13,170 bases of DNA from Pseudomonadota bacterium (GCA_022360105.1 JAKSDL010000550.1:1-13170); one strand, 5' to 3'. Shown: positions 1 to 6,983, counted from the first letter of the stretch. Numbers and translations: made by a program. Notes: generated from the sequence alone by a model not told the origin.

Positions 1-1003
1 GCTCCGTTTTAACAAAACCAAACGTTCCCGGGGGGATAAACCCTTTGTTCGGAACGGATCCGTAACCGGCAGCAAAGAGATTCAACAGTTCCTGATAGTT
101 GATCGCGTAGCTCAATGCTTCCCTGAACTCAGAACGGTTGACAAGGGGTTGCTTCAGGTTGAAAAACAACATATTGGGAATACCGCGGTTACTGATCAAA
201 TGCAGTTTGACCTCGGGGTTGTTTTTCAGAGTTCGCGCCTGGACCGGATCGGTCCCGGAAGCATAAAAATAGGGCAGATCCACTTCTCCTTTGCGAAACG
301 AAAGATTCAGTGTATCCGCATTGCGGAAAAGGCGAAAAATCACCTCCCCGACATTGGGTTGCCCGCGAAAATACTGCTTAAAGGCTTCAAAGCGGATAAC
401 ACCCGCAGATTTGTCAAATGCCTTGAATTTGTATGGACCACATCCGATCGCGGCCCGGGGGCCATGGAATTTTTTTGGGTCTTCAACTGTTTCAAAGATA
501 TGCTGGGGAATGACTCTCAATACCAGAAGATTGACCAAAAAACGTGGGTTGGGCTCCGTGAGATCAAGGACCACGGTATGATCGTCCCTGGCTTCTATTT
601 TATCGACCAGGTTAAGATGCCAGCGATAGACCGGAATCTTTTCCAGTAAATAACGCATGCTGAAAACAACATCGCGGGCTGTGACTGTTTTACCGTCATG
701 CCAAACCAGATTGGGCCTTAAGTGGAATATCCATTTCTGCGCATCATCCGTTTTCCAGGTTTCCGCCATGTCCGCAACAATGGCGCCTTTTTCATCCAGT
801 TGAACCAGCGCCCGATGTGTTAACATGGCACGCATCACCCCAAAGTAATAGTCATCAATGTTGACGGAGTTTACGGTCATGGTTGTTCCAACCACCAACC
901 GGGGAATGGCATAGCCTGTTCCCAGTGTGTTTATCGGAAAAAGGAATATCATCAATCCATAGACAATTATTAACGGATACTTGGGCAGATAGTGCTGTTT
1001 CAT
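1..1003 (-). CDS. ABC transporter substrate-binding protein, peptide/nickel type (SBP_bac_5), 3' end outside window
   Basis: The reverse strand is open from an ATG at 1003 to the window edge, giving 334 residues with no stop. The N-terminus is a typical Sec signal peptide: basic start (MKQHYLPK), a hydrophobic core at about residues 9-28, and a likely cleavage region near GTGYA. No lipobox cysteine is seen, so a soluble periplasmic protein is likely. Family 5 features follow: an ETWKTDDAQKWIFHLRPNLVWHDGK stretch in two parts near residues 85-110, TARDVVFSMRYL, an ERD-like variable region, and IGCGPYKF with a following charged strand. NMLFFNL and REALSYAINYQELL come near the truncated end. It should bind oligopeptides, nickel or a similar solute and deliver it to the membrane permeases. 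It lies 84 nt downstream of the two ATPase genes on the same strand. No good ribosome binding site is seen; an in-frame ATG at 1042 would add 13 residues. The ligand cannot be told from the sequence. Confidence 0.9.
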   Translation of the reverse strand, partial: MKQHYLPKYPLIIVYGLMIFLFPINTLGTGYAIPRLVVGTTMTVNSVNIDDYYFGVMRAMLTHRALVQLDEKGAIVADMAETWKTDDAQKWIFHLRPNLVWHDGKTVTARDVVFSMRYLLEKIPVYRWHLNLVDKIEARDDHTVVLDLTEPNPRFLVNLLVLRVIPQHIFETVEDPKKFHGPRAAIGCGPYKFKAFDKSAGVIRFEAFKQYFRGQPNVGEVIFRLFRNADTLNLSFRKGEVDLPYFYASGTDPVQARTLKNNPEVKLHLISNRGIPNMLFFNLKQPLVNRSEFREALSYAINYQELLNLFAAGYGSVPNKGFIPPGTFGFVKTE

Positions 1004-1087
1004 AGAATGGCTTCGGATAAAAAAGTGATGAAAAATAAGCATTGGTTGCAGACCATGCTCATTGGTGATCGTTAAAAAAAAATCGGC

Positions 1088-1801
1088 TTAATTTGGCATT
1101 GAATCGGTTTGGCTTAAATGGATAATCTCTCCCGAGTCGATGAACGCCATGCGGTCACAAAACTGCTTTACAACTGATAGGTCATGAGAAATCAACAAAA
1201 TGCTGATCCCTCTTTCCGTTTGCAGCTTCTTGAGAAGGGACATGATCTGGGCTTGTATCGAGATATCCAGCATTGATGTCGGCTCATCAGCTATCAGGAT
1301 TTCAGGATTCAGACCTAAGGCTCTTGCCAGCACAACACGTTGCGCTTGTCCACCGGAGATTTGATGGGGTCGGCGGTCGAGGATTTCAGTGGACAGGCTG
1401 GTTAAGGCCAGCAGTTCTTCCACTTTCTCTTGAGCGGATTTTCTCGAAGTGACGCGATTATGAACCCACAGGGGCTCCGTTATAGCACTATAAATGGATT
1501 GCTTGGGATCCAGGGCTTGCAGGGGCTGCTGAAAAATGATCTGCATCTTTTGACGAAAATGTGACCAGTCCTTTTTGGAAGCTTGCAACAGATTCTTTCC
1601 CTGAAACAGGATACGGCCACCATCAGCTTTGATCAAACCCAATATTAACCGGGCAATGGTCGATTTGCCGCTACCGTTTTTTCCCATTAATCCAAACGCT
1701 TCTCCCTTTTTGATATGAAAGCTGACATTGCGCACAGCAGGGACAGACTTCCCCCAAATGCCGCTGGAATACGATTTTGAAAGCTTTTCAACGACCAGCA
1801 T
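1088..1801 (-). CDS. ABC transporter ATP-binding protein, DppF/OppF-like, short form
   Basis: This is a 237-residue ATPase subunit that would power peptide/nickel-type uptake at the cytoplasmic face. Visible motifs in order are Walker A GKNGSGKST (40-48), the Q-loop IIFQQP (Q91/Q92) followed by the LDP typical of Opp/Dpp ATPases, the signature ISGGQAQRV (148-156), Walker B ILIADEPTSMLD (168-179, catalytic E173), and the switch His in ISHDL (H206). All catalytic residues are present. It stops soon after the core fold and lacks the C-terminal oligopeptide/HPY extension common in DppF and OppF (usually about 320 residues). Its ATG lies 14 nt inside the end of the upstream ATPase gene, so translational coupling is likely. 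The two would form a heterodimer. The DppF assignment rests on gene order; substrate is unknown. Confidence 0.92.
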   Translation of the reverse strand: MLVVEKLSKSYSSGIWGKSVPAVRNVSFHIKKGEAFGLMGKNGSGKSTIARLILGLIKADGGRILFQGKNLLQASKKDWSHFRQKMQIIFQQPLQALDPKQSIYSAITEPLWVHNRVTSRKSAQEKVEELLALTSLSTEILDRRPHQISGGQAQRVVLARALGLNPEILIADEPTSMLDISIQAQIMSLLKKLQTERGISILLISHDLSVVKQFCDRMAFIDSGEIIHLSQTDSMPN

Positions 1802-2732
1802 GGTGACACCTGATGACGGAATCCTGTCCGGTTATTGAAAAAGGTTGTTCGAATCTGCAAATGTCCGTGACCTGATGGCAGCGGGGAGAAAATCGGCAAC
1901 CGGGGATTACTTCGGAGAAACTAAACGGTTGCCCGGGAATGGGGTGCATTCCCTTGTCAGGGTGAGCATTTAACAATCCCCTGGTATAGGGATGTTGCGG
2001 CTGTTTCAGTATTTGCCGGGATGGACCTTCCTCCACGATGTTACCACCATACATGACCAGCAACCAGTCGCACTTGTGAGCCGCTTCCAATTGGTGCGTG
2101 ATGAGCAACAAAGCGCTGTTCCGATACAGGTCCTGCAGCTGTTCCAAAAATCGCTTCTGGCTCTCTACATCCAAACCGCGAGTCGGTTCATCTGCTATGA
2201 CGATGTCCGGATCACCTGCGAGTCCGATTGCCAGCAATACCCGTTGTGCCATCCCGCCCGAAAGCTGATGCGGATAGCGTTTACAGATCGTTTTCGGATC
2301 TTGAAATCCGACCTGGTCCAGCAGGTCGTGGGTCAGCCCCTTCGCTTTTTTTCCTTTGATTCCCAGGATTCGCCCTAAACTCTCCTTGAAGTGGTATCCG
2401 ACATTTAGCGTTGGATTAAGGTGGCTCACCGGGTCCTGCGGAATGAACACCAACTGCTTTCCCCGGATTTCATTCATTTCCTCTTCGGAAAGGGTTAAGA
2501 GGTTTTTTTGTCCCTGGTAGATTAAACTTCCGGTTACAATCGCATTTTTCGGCAACAGGCGAAGTATTGACAAGGCAAGCAGTGATTTGCCGCAACCGCT
2601 CTCTCCAACCAGCGCTGTGGGTTGCCCGCGCCTCAGGGAGAGATCGACGTCACTGACGATGGGAAGTCGTCTGTAACCACGCCCAATAAATCCAATGTTA
2701 AGATCTCGAAGTTGTAAAGGGATATCACTCAT
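1788..2732 (-). CDS. ABC transporter ATP-binding protein, DppD/OppD-like
   Basis: This 314-residue ATPase is the first gene of the transporter segment. It shows Walker A GESGCGKS (about 43-50), a Q-loop in FIPQDPVSHLNP, signature LSGGMAQRV (about 157-165), Walker B IVIADEPTRGLD, and switch His in ITHQLEAAH. The C-terminal extension typical of OppD/DppD follows: HPYTRGLLNAHP, then PGCRFSPRCHQVTDIC and a last Cys in VIRCHH. These four cysteines are the conserved set of this subfamily. I chose ATG at 2732; a GTG codon directly before it (2735) would add one residue. No clear Shine-Dalgarno sequence is seen. A candidate promoter and a strong palindrome lie just upstream. It overlaps the next ATPase gene by 14 nt. 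Confidence in family is high, but the transported solute (peptide, nickel, other) is undecided. Confidence 0.93.
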   Translation of the reverse strand: MSDIPLQLRDLNIGFIGRGYRRLPIVSDVDLSLRRGQPTALVGESGCGKSLLALSILRLLPKNAIVTGSLIYQGQKNLLTLSEEEMNEIRGKQLVFIPQDPVSHLNPTLNVGYHFKESLGRILGIKGKKAKGLTHDLLDQVGFQDPKTICKRYPHQLSGGMAQRVLLAIGLAGDPDIVIADEPTRGLDVESQKRFLEQLQDLYRNSALLLITHQLEAAHKCDWLLVMYGGNIVEEGPSRQILKQPQHPYTRGLLNAHPDKGMHPIPGQPFSFSEVIPGCRFSPRCHQVTDICRFEQPFSITGQDSVIRCHHAGR

Positions 2733-2757
2733 CACAACACATCATATAAACTGCTAA

Positions 2758-2796
2758 TGTTTAGTGTTACATATCTATAATATGTAACACTAAACA
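2758..2796. promoter_or_regulatory. Perfect 17-bp inverted repeat, probable operator upstream of the ABC transporter genes
   Basis: The arms TGTTTAGTGTTACATAT (2758-2774) and ATATGTAACACTAAACA (2780-2796) are exact reverse complements separated by CTATA. There is no GC-rich stem and no T-run beside it, so a terminator is unlikely. It lies 26 nt upstream of the ATPase start and covers the expected -10/+1 region of a promoter with a TTGACA box, which is where a repressor would bind. The symmetrical core GTGTTAC/GTAACAC resembles sites of dimeric helix-turn-helix repressors such as TetR-type proteins, but the regulator is not identified in the window. Confidence 0.7.
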
Positions 2797-2821
2797 AACA
2801 CTATTTAGAAAAAAGTGTCAA
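2793..2821 (-). promoter_or_regulatory. Candidate sigma-70 promoter for the ABC transporter genes
   Basis: On the minus strand a perfect -35 hexamer TTGACA occupies 2821-2816. At 17-nt spacing the -10 position reads TTTGTT (2798-2793), which matches the consensus at only three of six bases. Transcription would start near 2786, inside the palindrome. A strong -35 with a weak -10 overlapping an operator suggests a regulated promoter. The -35 box itself falls inside a short open frame that follows the preceding gene, so the match could be chance. Confidence 0.4.
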
Positions 2822-2908
2822 GTCTTGATCCTTGAGGACGATCGATGATTCGGCTTTGATTTGATCCACTTTCAAGATAGAGCTTCTGCCGTTGTTTAGA
2901 GTGTCCAT
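2801..2908 (-). CDS. Possible 35-residue ORF, or in-frame extension of the preceding HflK-like gene beyond its UAG
   Basis: An open frame begins at ATG 2908 and ends at a TAG at 2803-2801. It is in the same frame as the HflK-like gene that stops at 2935-2933, so the frame stays open for 44 codons between the two TAG stops. The predicted peptide has two similar parts, SSILKVDQ and SSIVLKDQD. The second resembles the end of the HflC in this operon (STIVLDDDSPILKPFF). No Shine-Dalgarno sequence precedes the ATG. It could be a separate small protein, the decayed tail of an SPFH gene cut off by a nonsense mutation, or a chance open frame. A 44-codon gap in stops is not rare by itself. Confidence 0.25.
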   Translation of the reverse strand: MDTLNNGRSSILKVDQIKAESSIVLKDQDLTLFSK

Positions 2909-2932
2909 GACGAGCTGAATCAACTGGAATCT

Positions 2933-3901
2933 CTATTCAATTTCAATGACTTCAATATCCGGATCCTCGGTTTCTTCAACATCCTCGGATTCATAGTAAT
3001 AAGTCGAATCGTTGGTAATCATTTTCTGACCGTCGGATAGATAAAAGGTGGTGGTTTCGGGATTGCTGATGACAGAGATGTTGGATTTATTGGCTATGGC
3101 AAGTAAGGTTTCCGTATAACGCTGGTGTTTGAAGGCTTTCGGGTTGGTTTTATATTCGGCAAGAAGGGCTTGAAATGCAGTGGTTCTTGATCTGGCTTGC
3201 TGCAATAATTCATCAGCATAGGCTTCAGCATCCAGGATTGCTTTGGCAGCAATCCCCCTGGATTTGGGAATGGTGGCGTTGGCATAACCCTCTGCGTCGC
3301 GAATGATTTCCTGTTTTTTCACTCTGGCATTGGAAACGGCTTTGAATGCTGAATTTACCCGCATGGGAGGTGATATGTCGGTCAATTCCACAGAAATAAT
3401 TCTAACTCCAATCTCCAGTTGATCCAGCAGAGCTTGCATTTTATCCCTGATTGCAAGTCGCAGCATCGATTTTGCTGAAGTCATCGCATCATCGACCGGC
3501 ATACTGGCCAGTTCCATACTTAATATCTTTTGGCCGCTGGCTTTTATGGTCTGTTTCACATTGTTTGATCCGAACAGGTACTGAAAGGTATCCTTGACAT
3601 CAAAGCTGATCATTGCCTGCACGAAAACCAGGTTCTCATCTCCTGTAAAGCATTCCTGCTGTTTCAAGGAATCAGAGTTGATCATGACTGTTTGAACCTT
3701 GCTGACATGAGCCTTTTTAACCTTTTCAAATGGTAAAGGCAGGCGAATGTGAATACCGGGATTATTTACACTTCTAACAGGTTTTCCAAATCGTAAGACA
3801 ACGGCATGCTCTCCACTGTCGAGGGCATACAATCCACTGAGTAGATAAAAAACCAGCAAAAGCGCTGAAACCAGAATCGTTATGCCCTTTTTATTTCTCA
3901 T
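2933..3901 (-). CDS. Second HflK-like SPFH/band-7 membrane protein with acidic tail
   Basis: The 322-residue product has one N-terminal membrane helix (about 7-27) and then an SPFH domain beginning DSGEHAVVLRFGKPV. Typical HflK features follow: a GDENLVFVQAMISFDV strand (87-102), ISPPMRVNSAFKAVSNAR (176-193, equivalent to the PPxEV segment of HflK), RDAEGYANATIPKSRG, an Ala/Glu-rich helical region to about 245, and RYTETL. The last 25 residues are very acidic (ESEDVEETEDPDIEVIEIE). HflK proteins assemble with HflC into a periplasmic cage around the membrane protease FtsH and modulate it. Here the gene is the third of an operon that already has an HflK domain in its first gene. Its start overlaps the end of hflC by 11 nt, implying coupled translation. 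It may be a paralogous HflK that mixes with the fused one, or a specialised partner. No ftsH is in the window. Confidence 0.85.
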   Translation of the reverse strand: MRNKKGITILVSALLLVFYLLSGLYALDSGEHAVVLRFGKPVRSVNNPGIHIRLPLPFEKVKKAHVSKVQTVMINSDSLKQQECFTGDENLVFVQAMISFDVKDTFQYLFGSNNVKQTIKASGQKILSMELASMPVDDAMTSAKSMLRLAIRDKMQALLDQLEIGVRIISVELTDISPPMRVNSAFKAVSNARVKKQEIIRDAEGYANATIPKSRGIAAKAILDAEAYADELLQQARSRTTAFQALLAEYKTNPKAFKHQRYTETLLAIANKSNISVISNPETTTFYLSDGQKMITNDSTYYYESEDVEETEDPDIEVIEIE

Positions 3902-4778
3902 TACCTGAACCTGAGAAAAAAGGTTTTAAAATGGGCGAATCATCATCGAGTACGATCGTTGATTTTTCATTTAGAAGTTTTTGGTATGCTTCAAGCGAAC
4001 GCAGAAAATTAAAAAACTCCGGATTTTTTCGATAAGCCTCTCCATAAATTTTCATTGCTTTTGCTTCTGCCTCCCCTCTGATAACCAGGGCCTTGCTTTC
4101 GGCTTCTGCGATCAGCATTCGGGAAGTGGCATCCGCTTCCGCCCGTATTTTTTGACCTGCTTCTTCGCCTTCTGCGATATATTTTCTGGCAATTCTGTCT
4201 CTTTCAGCTCTCATTCGTTGGAAAACTGAAAAGCGATTCACCTCCGGCAGCATGATGCGCTTGATAAAAACCTCTTTGATTGCAACACCCAGGGTCTTTC
4301 CATCTTTTTTGAGAAGAGTGGTTAACTGAGAATTGATATCGTCGTATTTTATTCGTTCAGGATCGGTATTAACCAGATCCGAAAGTTCAAAGCGACTTAA
4401 CAGCAGCCCCGTATGGGAGGATAGCAGGTCGGTTAAGCGAATTTCCAAACCTTTTTGGTCGCGTACTGTCTTCATGAAGAGAATTGGATCATCAATACGA
4501 TAACACAAGCTGTTTTCCAGAATCAGGTTTTTCTTGTCGGAGGTCAAAAACTCGGCAGGTCTTGGTTCCAGCATGATCAGGCGGTCATCCAGGACGTACA
4601 TACTGTTAAACGGATAAGGAAATCGAGCATATAATCCCGGTTCGGTAATGACTTTGACCGGTTTTCCGAAACTGAGCAGAACACCGATGTTTCCCTTAGA
4701 GATGATGGAAAAACAGGAAAAACAAATTAAGAGTAGTACTGTAAATCCAATAAAAATAGAAATGAAAACCTTTTTCAT
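3891..4778 (-). CDS. hflC: HflC, SPFH/band-7 FtsH modulator subunit
   Basis: This 295-residue protein has a single N-terminal membrane anchor (about 5-27) and an SPFH domain starting SKGNIGVLLSFGKPVKVITEPGL. The HflC-specific region RAERDRIARKYIAEGEEAGQ with the following IRAEAD (about 190-216) is clear. A long Ala/Glu-rich helix follows, then EAYRKNPEFFNFLRSLEAYQKLL (247-269) and the ending TIVLDDDSPILKPFF. These support HflC rather than HflK. In E. coli HflC pairs with HflK in a large periplasmic-facing assembly that encloses FtsH. The ATG overlaps the stop of the upstream fusion gene (ATGA), and the 3' end overlaps the next gene by 11 nt, so all three SPFH proteins are probably made together. 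Length is slightly below E. coli HflC (334 residues). Confidence 0.93.
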   Translation of the reverse strand: MKKVFISIFIGFTVLLLICFSCFSIISKGNIGVLLSFGKPVKVITEPGLYARFPYPFNSMYVLDDRLIMLEPRPAEFLTSDKKNLILENSLCYRIDDPILFMKTVRDQKGLEIRLTDLLSSHTGLLLSRFELSDLVNTDPERIKYDDINSQLTTLLKKDGKTLGVAIKEVFIKRIMLPEVNRFSVFQRMRAERDRIARKYIAEGEEAGQKIRAEADATSRMLIAEAESKALVIRGEAEAKAMKIYGEAYRKNPEFFNFLRSLEAYQKLLNEKSTIVLDDDSPILKPFFSGSGNEK

Positions 4779-6550
4779 GGTGAGTTTTGTTTAGGGTTAT
4801 TAGTTATCATCTGTCGACGCTTGGCAGCTTTGGGTATAACAACGATGGTTTTATCTTTGAGTGCTTTTTCAATGGATTCCCATTTTAACCTCATCATATG
4901 AACCGATGGATTGCGACCAAATTCCCCCTGTGAGAGCTTGAGTCGGGTCGCTTCTCCAGTTGCTTCGGCTGTTTTGGCATATGCCTGGGCTTCTGCATCA
5001 AGCACGACTGATACTGTTTTTCCTTTGGTCTTGGGAAGTATTTCATTGGCGTAAGAACCGGCTTTTAAAATAAGGTAGTCTTTTTGTTCACGAGCCGAAC
5101 CAACGGCGCGATATTCCGGAATCACTTCTATAGGCGGATGGGCCTCCTGCATATAGACACTCAAGATTTGGACGCCAAAGTCATATCCGGAAATCGCTGC
5201 TTCCATTCTGGACATCAGCTCATCCTGAACGGTTCCCCTCTTTTCTGCCAACAAAGGATCAATTTGATAGTGGGAAATGACTCTCCTCGCGTTTTGAACC
5301 AGAATGCTCCGCATCATTTCATGGGTGTTTTTATTTTTCAGCACATAGTCTTCAGGGTCGGTGATTCGGTAATAGCAGAGGAAATTGACATCGACCAGGT
5401 TTTCATCGCCGGTGATTGCCAGGGCTTCGCTTAAGATTTTCAGGTATAATCCCTCTTGATGGGTGTGTTCCCATAAATAGACATCAGGTTCATTTCCATC
5501 AAAGTAAACATTGGTTCTGAATCCACTTTCCAGGCGAATAGCAACGCTTGTATCAACCAGAATGACTTGTCCCAGCGGATCAGGTGGATGATAGTGCAGC
5601 CCGGCTGTATTTTTCTCGACGACTTTTCCCAGGAACATTTCAAGTCCTGTCTGGTACGGCATCACCTGGTAAAATCCGGTGCCTGCATAAAGCAATATCA
5701 AAACAATGAGATTTGCAATAATCATCCTGCTGCGGTAGAGGACAATTGTTTTTGCAGGTATTTGGGAAACACCGGATAAAAACCCGTTAATGCGGTCAAC
5801 CAGATCTTTAACTGCCTGAAGGATCGACCTGGTTTTTTCTTTTAAACCGGGAGGAAACAAAATTGAAATGCGCGAAGGCAGGCGCAGGGGAAACTTGATC
5901 GATTTTAACGAACTTAAAAGAAGTTTTAATCCGATTTGCAGGACCGCCAGGGCAATAACAATACTCATTAATCGCCCGATTTGCGGACCGAAGTAGCCAA
6001 TGAAAAGGGTAATCCAAACCCCAAGGGAAGTTAAAAAGTCCGAGTAGGTATGGAGTCCTTCGGCTTTGAAGGCAATGGAATCATTCTCTTTGCCAACTCG
6101 GTGTTTATACCTGGCCATAACCAAGGTGATGCCAAGGATCAACGAAACACCCGCCAACGTTACAACTATGGGGATCTCTGCCCTGCCTGCGAAGGAGAAG
6201 GTATAGATTTGATCAGACAAAATGTTGCTGAGCATTCGCAAGCTGCTGTTGATCAATCCCAAAGAGATCACAAAGGCGGCTAACGCTTCTATACGCTTGG
6301 CTCCGGTGCTATCATGAAAACTATGATGCACAATGATCGAGAGCAAAACTATGAGGCTAACCGCAAGATCTCCTCCGGAGTGCAGGGCATCGGCAAGCAA
6401 GACATCATTACCGGAATATTCGGCTAATAGTGTTTTGAAAAGGATCAATCCCAGATCAACAAGAATAGCGATAAAGGAAGCTTTGACCAGGTTCGAATAA
6501 CGCTTGTAATCCGGTTTTAAATCGTGCTTGATTTCTTTATTTTCAATCAT
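4775..6550 (-). CDS. hflK: Fusion of a CDF metal-transporter membrane domain and HflK
   Basis: One uninterrupted 591-residue frame joins two families. Residues about 20-215 are a six-helix cation diffusion facilitator domain with LLADALHSGGD in helix 2 (H57, D61) and EGLHTYSDFLTSLGV in helix 5 (H167, D171). These are the four metal-site positions of CDF proteins, and the HD-HD set is the one associated with zinc preference. The usual CDF cytoplasmic domain is missing. Instead, a basic linker (about 216-273) leads to a seventh helix (275-296) and a complete HflK: TGFYQVMPYQTGLEMFLGK, TGDENLVDVNFLCYYRITDPEDY, HPPIEVIPEYRAVGSAREQKD and a C-terminal Ala-rich helix. Six CDF helices return the chain to the cytoplasm, so helix 7 would place the SPFH domain in the periplasm as in normal HflK. 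No Shine-Dalgarno sequence precedes the ATG. It overlaps hflC by 4 nt. Metal and direction of transport are not shown by sequence. Confidence 0.88.
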   Translation of the reverse strand: MIENKEIKHDLKPDYKRYSNLVKASFIAILVDLGLILFKTLLAEYSGNDVLLADALHSGGDLAVSLIVLLSIIVHHSFHDSTGAKRIEALAAFVISLGLINSSLRMLSNILSDQIYTFSFAGRAEIPIVVTLAGVSLILGITLVMARYKHRVGKENDSIAFKAEGLHTYSDFLTSLGVWITLFIGYFGPQIGRLMSIVIALAVLQIGLKLLLSSLKSIKFPLRLPSRISILFPPGLKEKTRSILQAVKDLVDRINGFLSGVSQIPAKTIVLYRSRMIIANLIVLILLYAGTGFYQVMPYQTGLEMFLGKVVEKNTAGLHYHPPDPLGQVILVDTSVAIRLESGFRTNVYFDGNEPDVYLWEHTHQEGLYLKILSEALAITGDENLVDVNFLCYYRITDPEDYVLKNKNTHEMMRSILVQNARRVISHYQIDPLLAEKRGTVQDELMSRMEAAISGYDFGVQILSVYMQEAHPPIEVIPEYRAVGSAREQKDYLILKAGSYANEILPKTKGKTVSVVLDAEAQAYAKTAEATGEATRLKLSQGEFGRNPSVHMMRLKWESIEKALKDKTIVVIPKAAKRRQMITNNPKQNSP

Positions 6551-6675
6551 TGATAAAACTGGGCAAAGACTGCCTGGGTAGTCTGTTCCGTCAGATTGTG
6601 TCTGATGAGAAATTCGCAGGTAATATTTCGATAGTCCGCTAATAAATATGTGAAAAGAATGCCTGGCCGTGACAT
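6547..6675 (-). CDS. Possible 42-residue ORF coupled to the CDF-HflK gene
   Basis: A short frame starts at ATG 6675 and its TGA overlaps the ATG of the CDF-HflK gene by 4 nt (ATGA), the same junction as that between the fusion gene and hflC. The peptide reads MSRPGILFTYLLADYRNITC and then EFLIRHNLTEQTTQAVFAQFYQ. I do not recognise a family. Because the fusion gene has no ribosome binding site of its own, coupling to an upstream frame would explain how it is translated. Against it, this frame has no Shine-Dalgarno sequence either. The other two minus-strand frames are also fairly free of stops here, and an opposite-strand frame overlaps it. It may be the end of a decayed gene. Confidence 0.25.
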   Translation of the reverse strand: MSRPGILFTYLLADYRNITCEFLIRHNLTEQTTQAVFAQFYQ

Positions 6676-6946
6676 GGCTATTAAAAAATATGAGCTATAT
6701 CTTGCGACAGGGGTATTTCCCGGTTTCTTTGATGCTTATCTGCAGCTATATGAAGATTTTCCCACTTGATGTTGTATTTGGCTGAAATTTCAGCAAAATA
6801 TGTCAAGTCCGTCAACAGCATCAACAAGGAGACCGATTAAATCCTTTTTTTATTAATTCGTCTCATTAAGATGGCTTGAATTACCCATACCGGATTGTGT
6901 CGATTGGATCTCCCGGGGAACAGTGTCAATTCTTTGAAGAGTTTTC
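6551..6946. other. Stretch without a confident gene between the divergent hflK operon and the nrdDG leader
   Basis: About 400 nt separate the CDF-HflK start from the riboswitch promoter. Only short open frames occur. On the minus strand there is a 46-residue frame (6821-6681) followed 5 nt later by the 42-residue frame listed separately. On the plus strand there is a 36-residue frame (6659-6769). None has a ribosome binding site or a recognised family. A 14-bp perfect palindrome GCTGAAATTTCAGC lies at 6781-6794, and a T-run (6845-6851) follows without a clear stem. The region must hold the promoter of the minus-strand hflK operon, but I could not pick a convincing -35/-10 pair. Confidence 0.5.
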
Positions 6947-6975
6947 TTGACTTTCCCGGGGTGGGCAACTACGCT
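6947..6975 (+). promoter_or_regulatory. Candidate promoter of the riboswitch-nrdDG transcript
   Basis: A -35 box TTGACT (6947-6952, five of six consensus bases) is followed after 17 nt by TACGCT (6970-6975, three of six). This predicts a transcription start around 6981-6983, directly before the 5' strand of the riboswitch closing stem at 6984. The agreement with the riboswitch boundary is the main support, since the -10 is weak. Confidence 0.45.
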
Positions 6976-6983
6976 GTCCGATA

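Noticed and set aside
149..649. Plus-strand open frame of 166 residues
   Set aside because: It is antisense to the substrate-binding protein, whose frame is continuous, has a signal peptide and matches a known family.
6659..6769. Plus-strand 36-residue frame between the hflK operon and nrdD
   Set aside because: It has a protein-like sequence but no good ribosome binding site, no recognised family, and competing frames on the other strand.
6904..6961. Two CCCGGG-containing stretches upstream of the riboswitch promoter
   Set aside because: Each is self-complementary but they do not form a good inverted or direct repeat, so chance is the simpler explanation.
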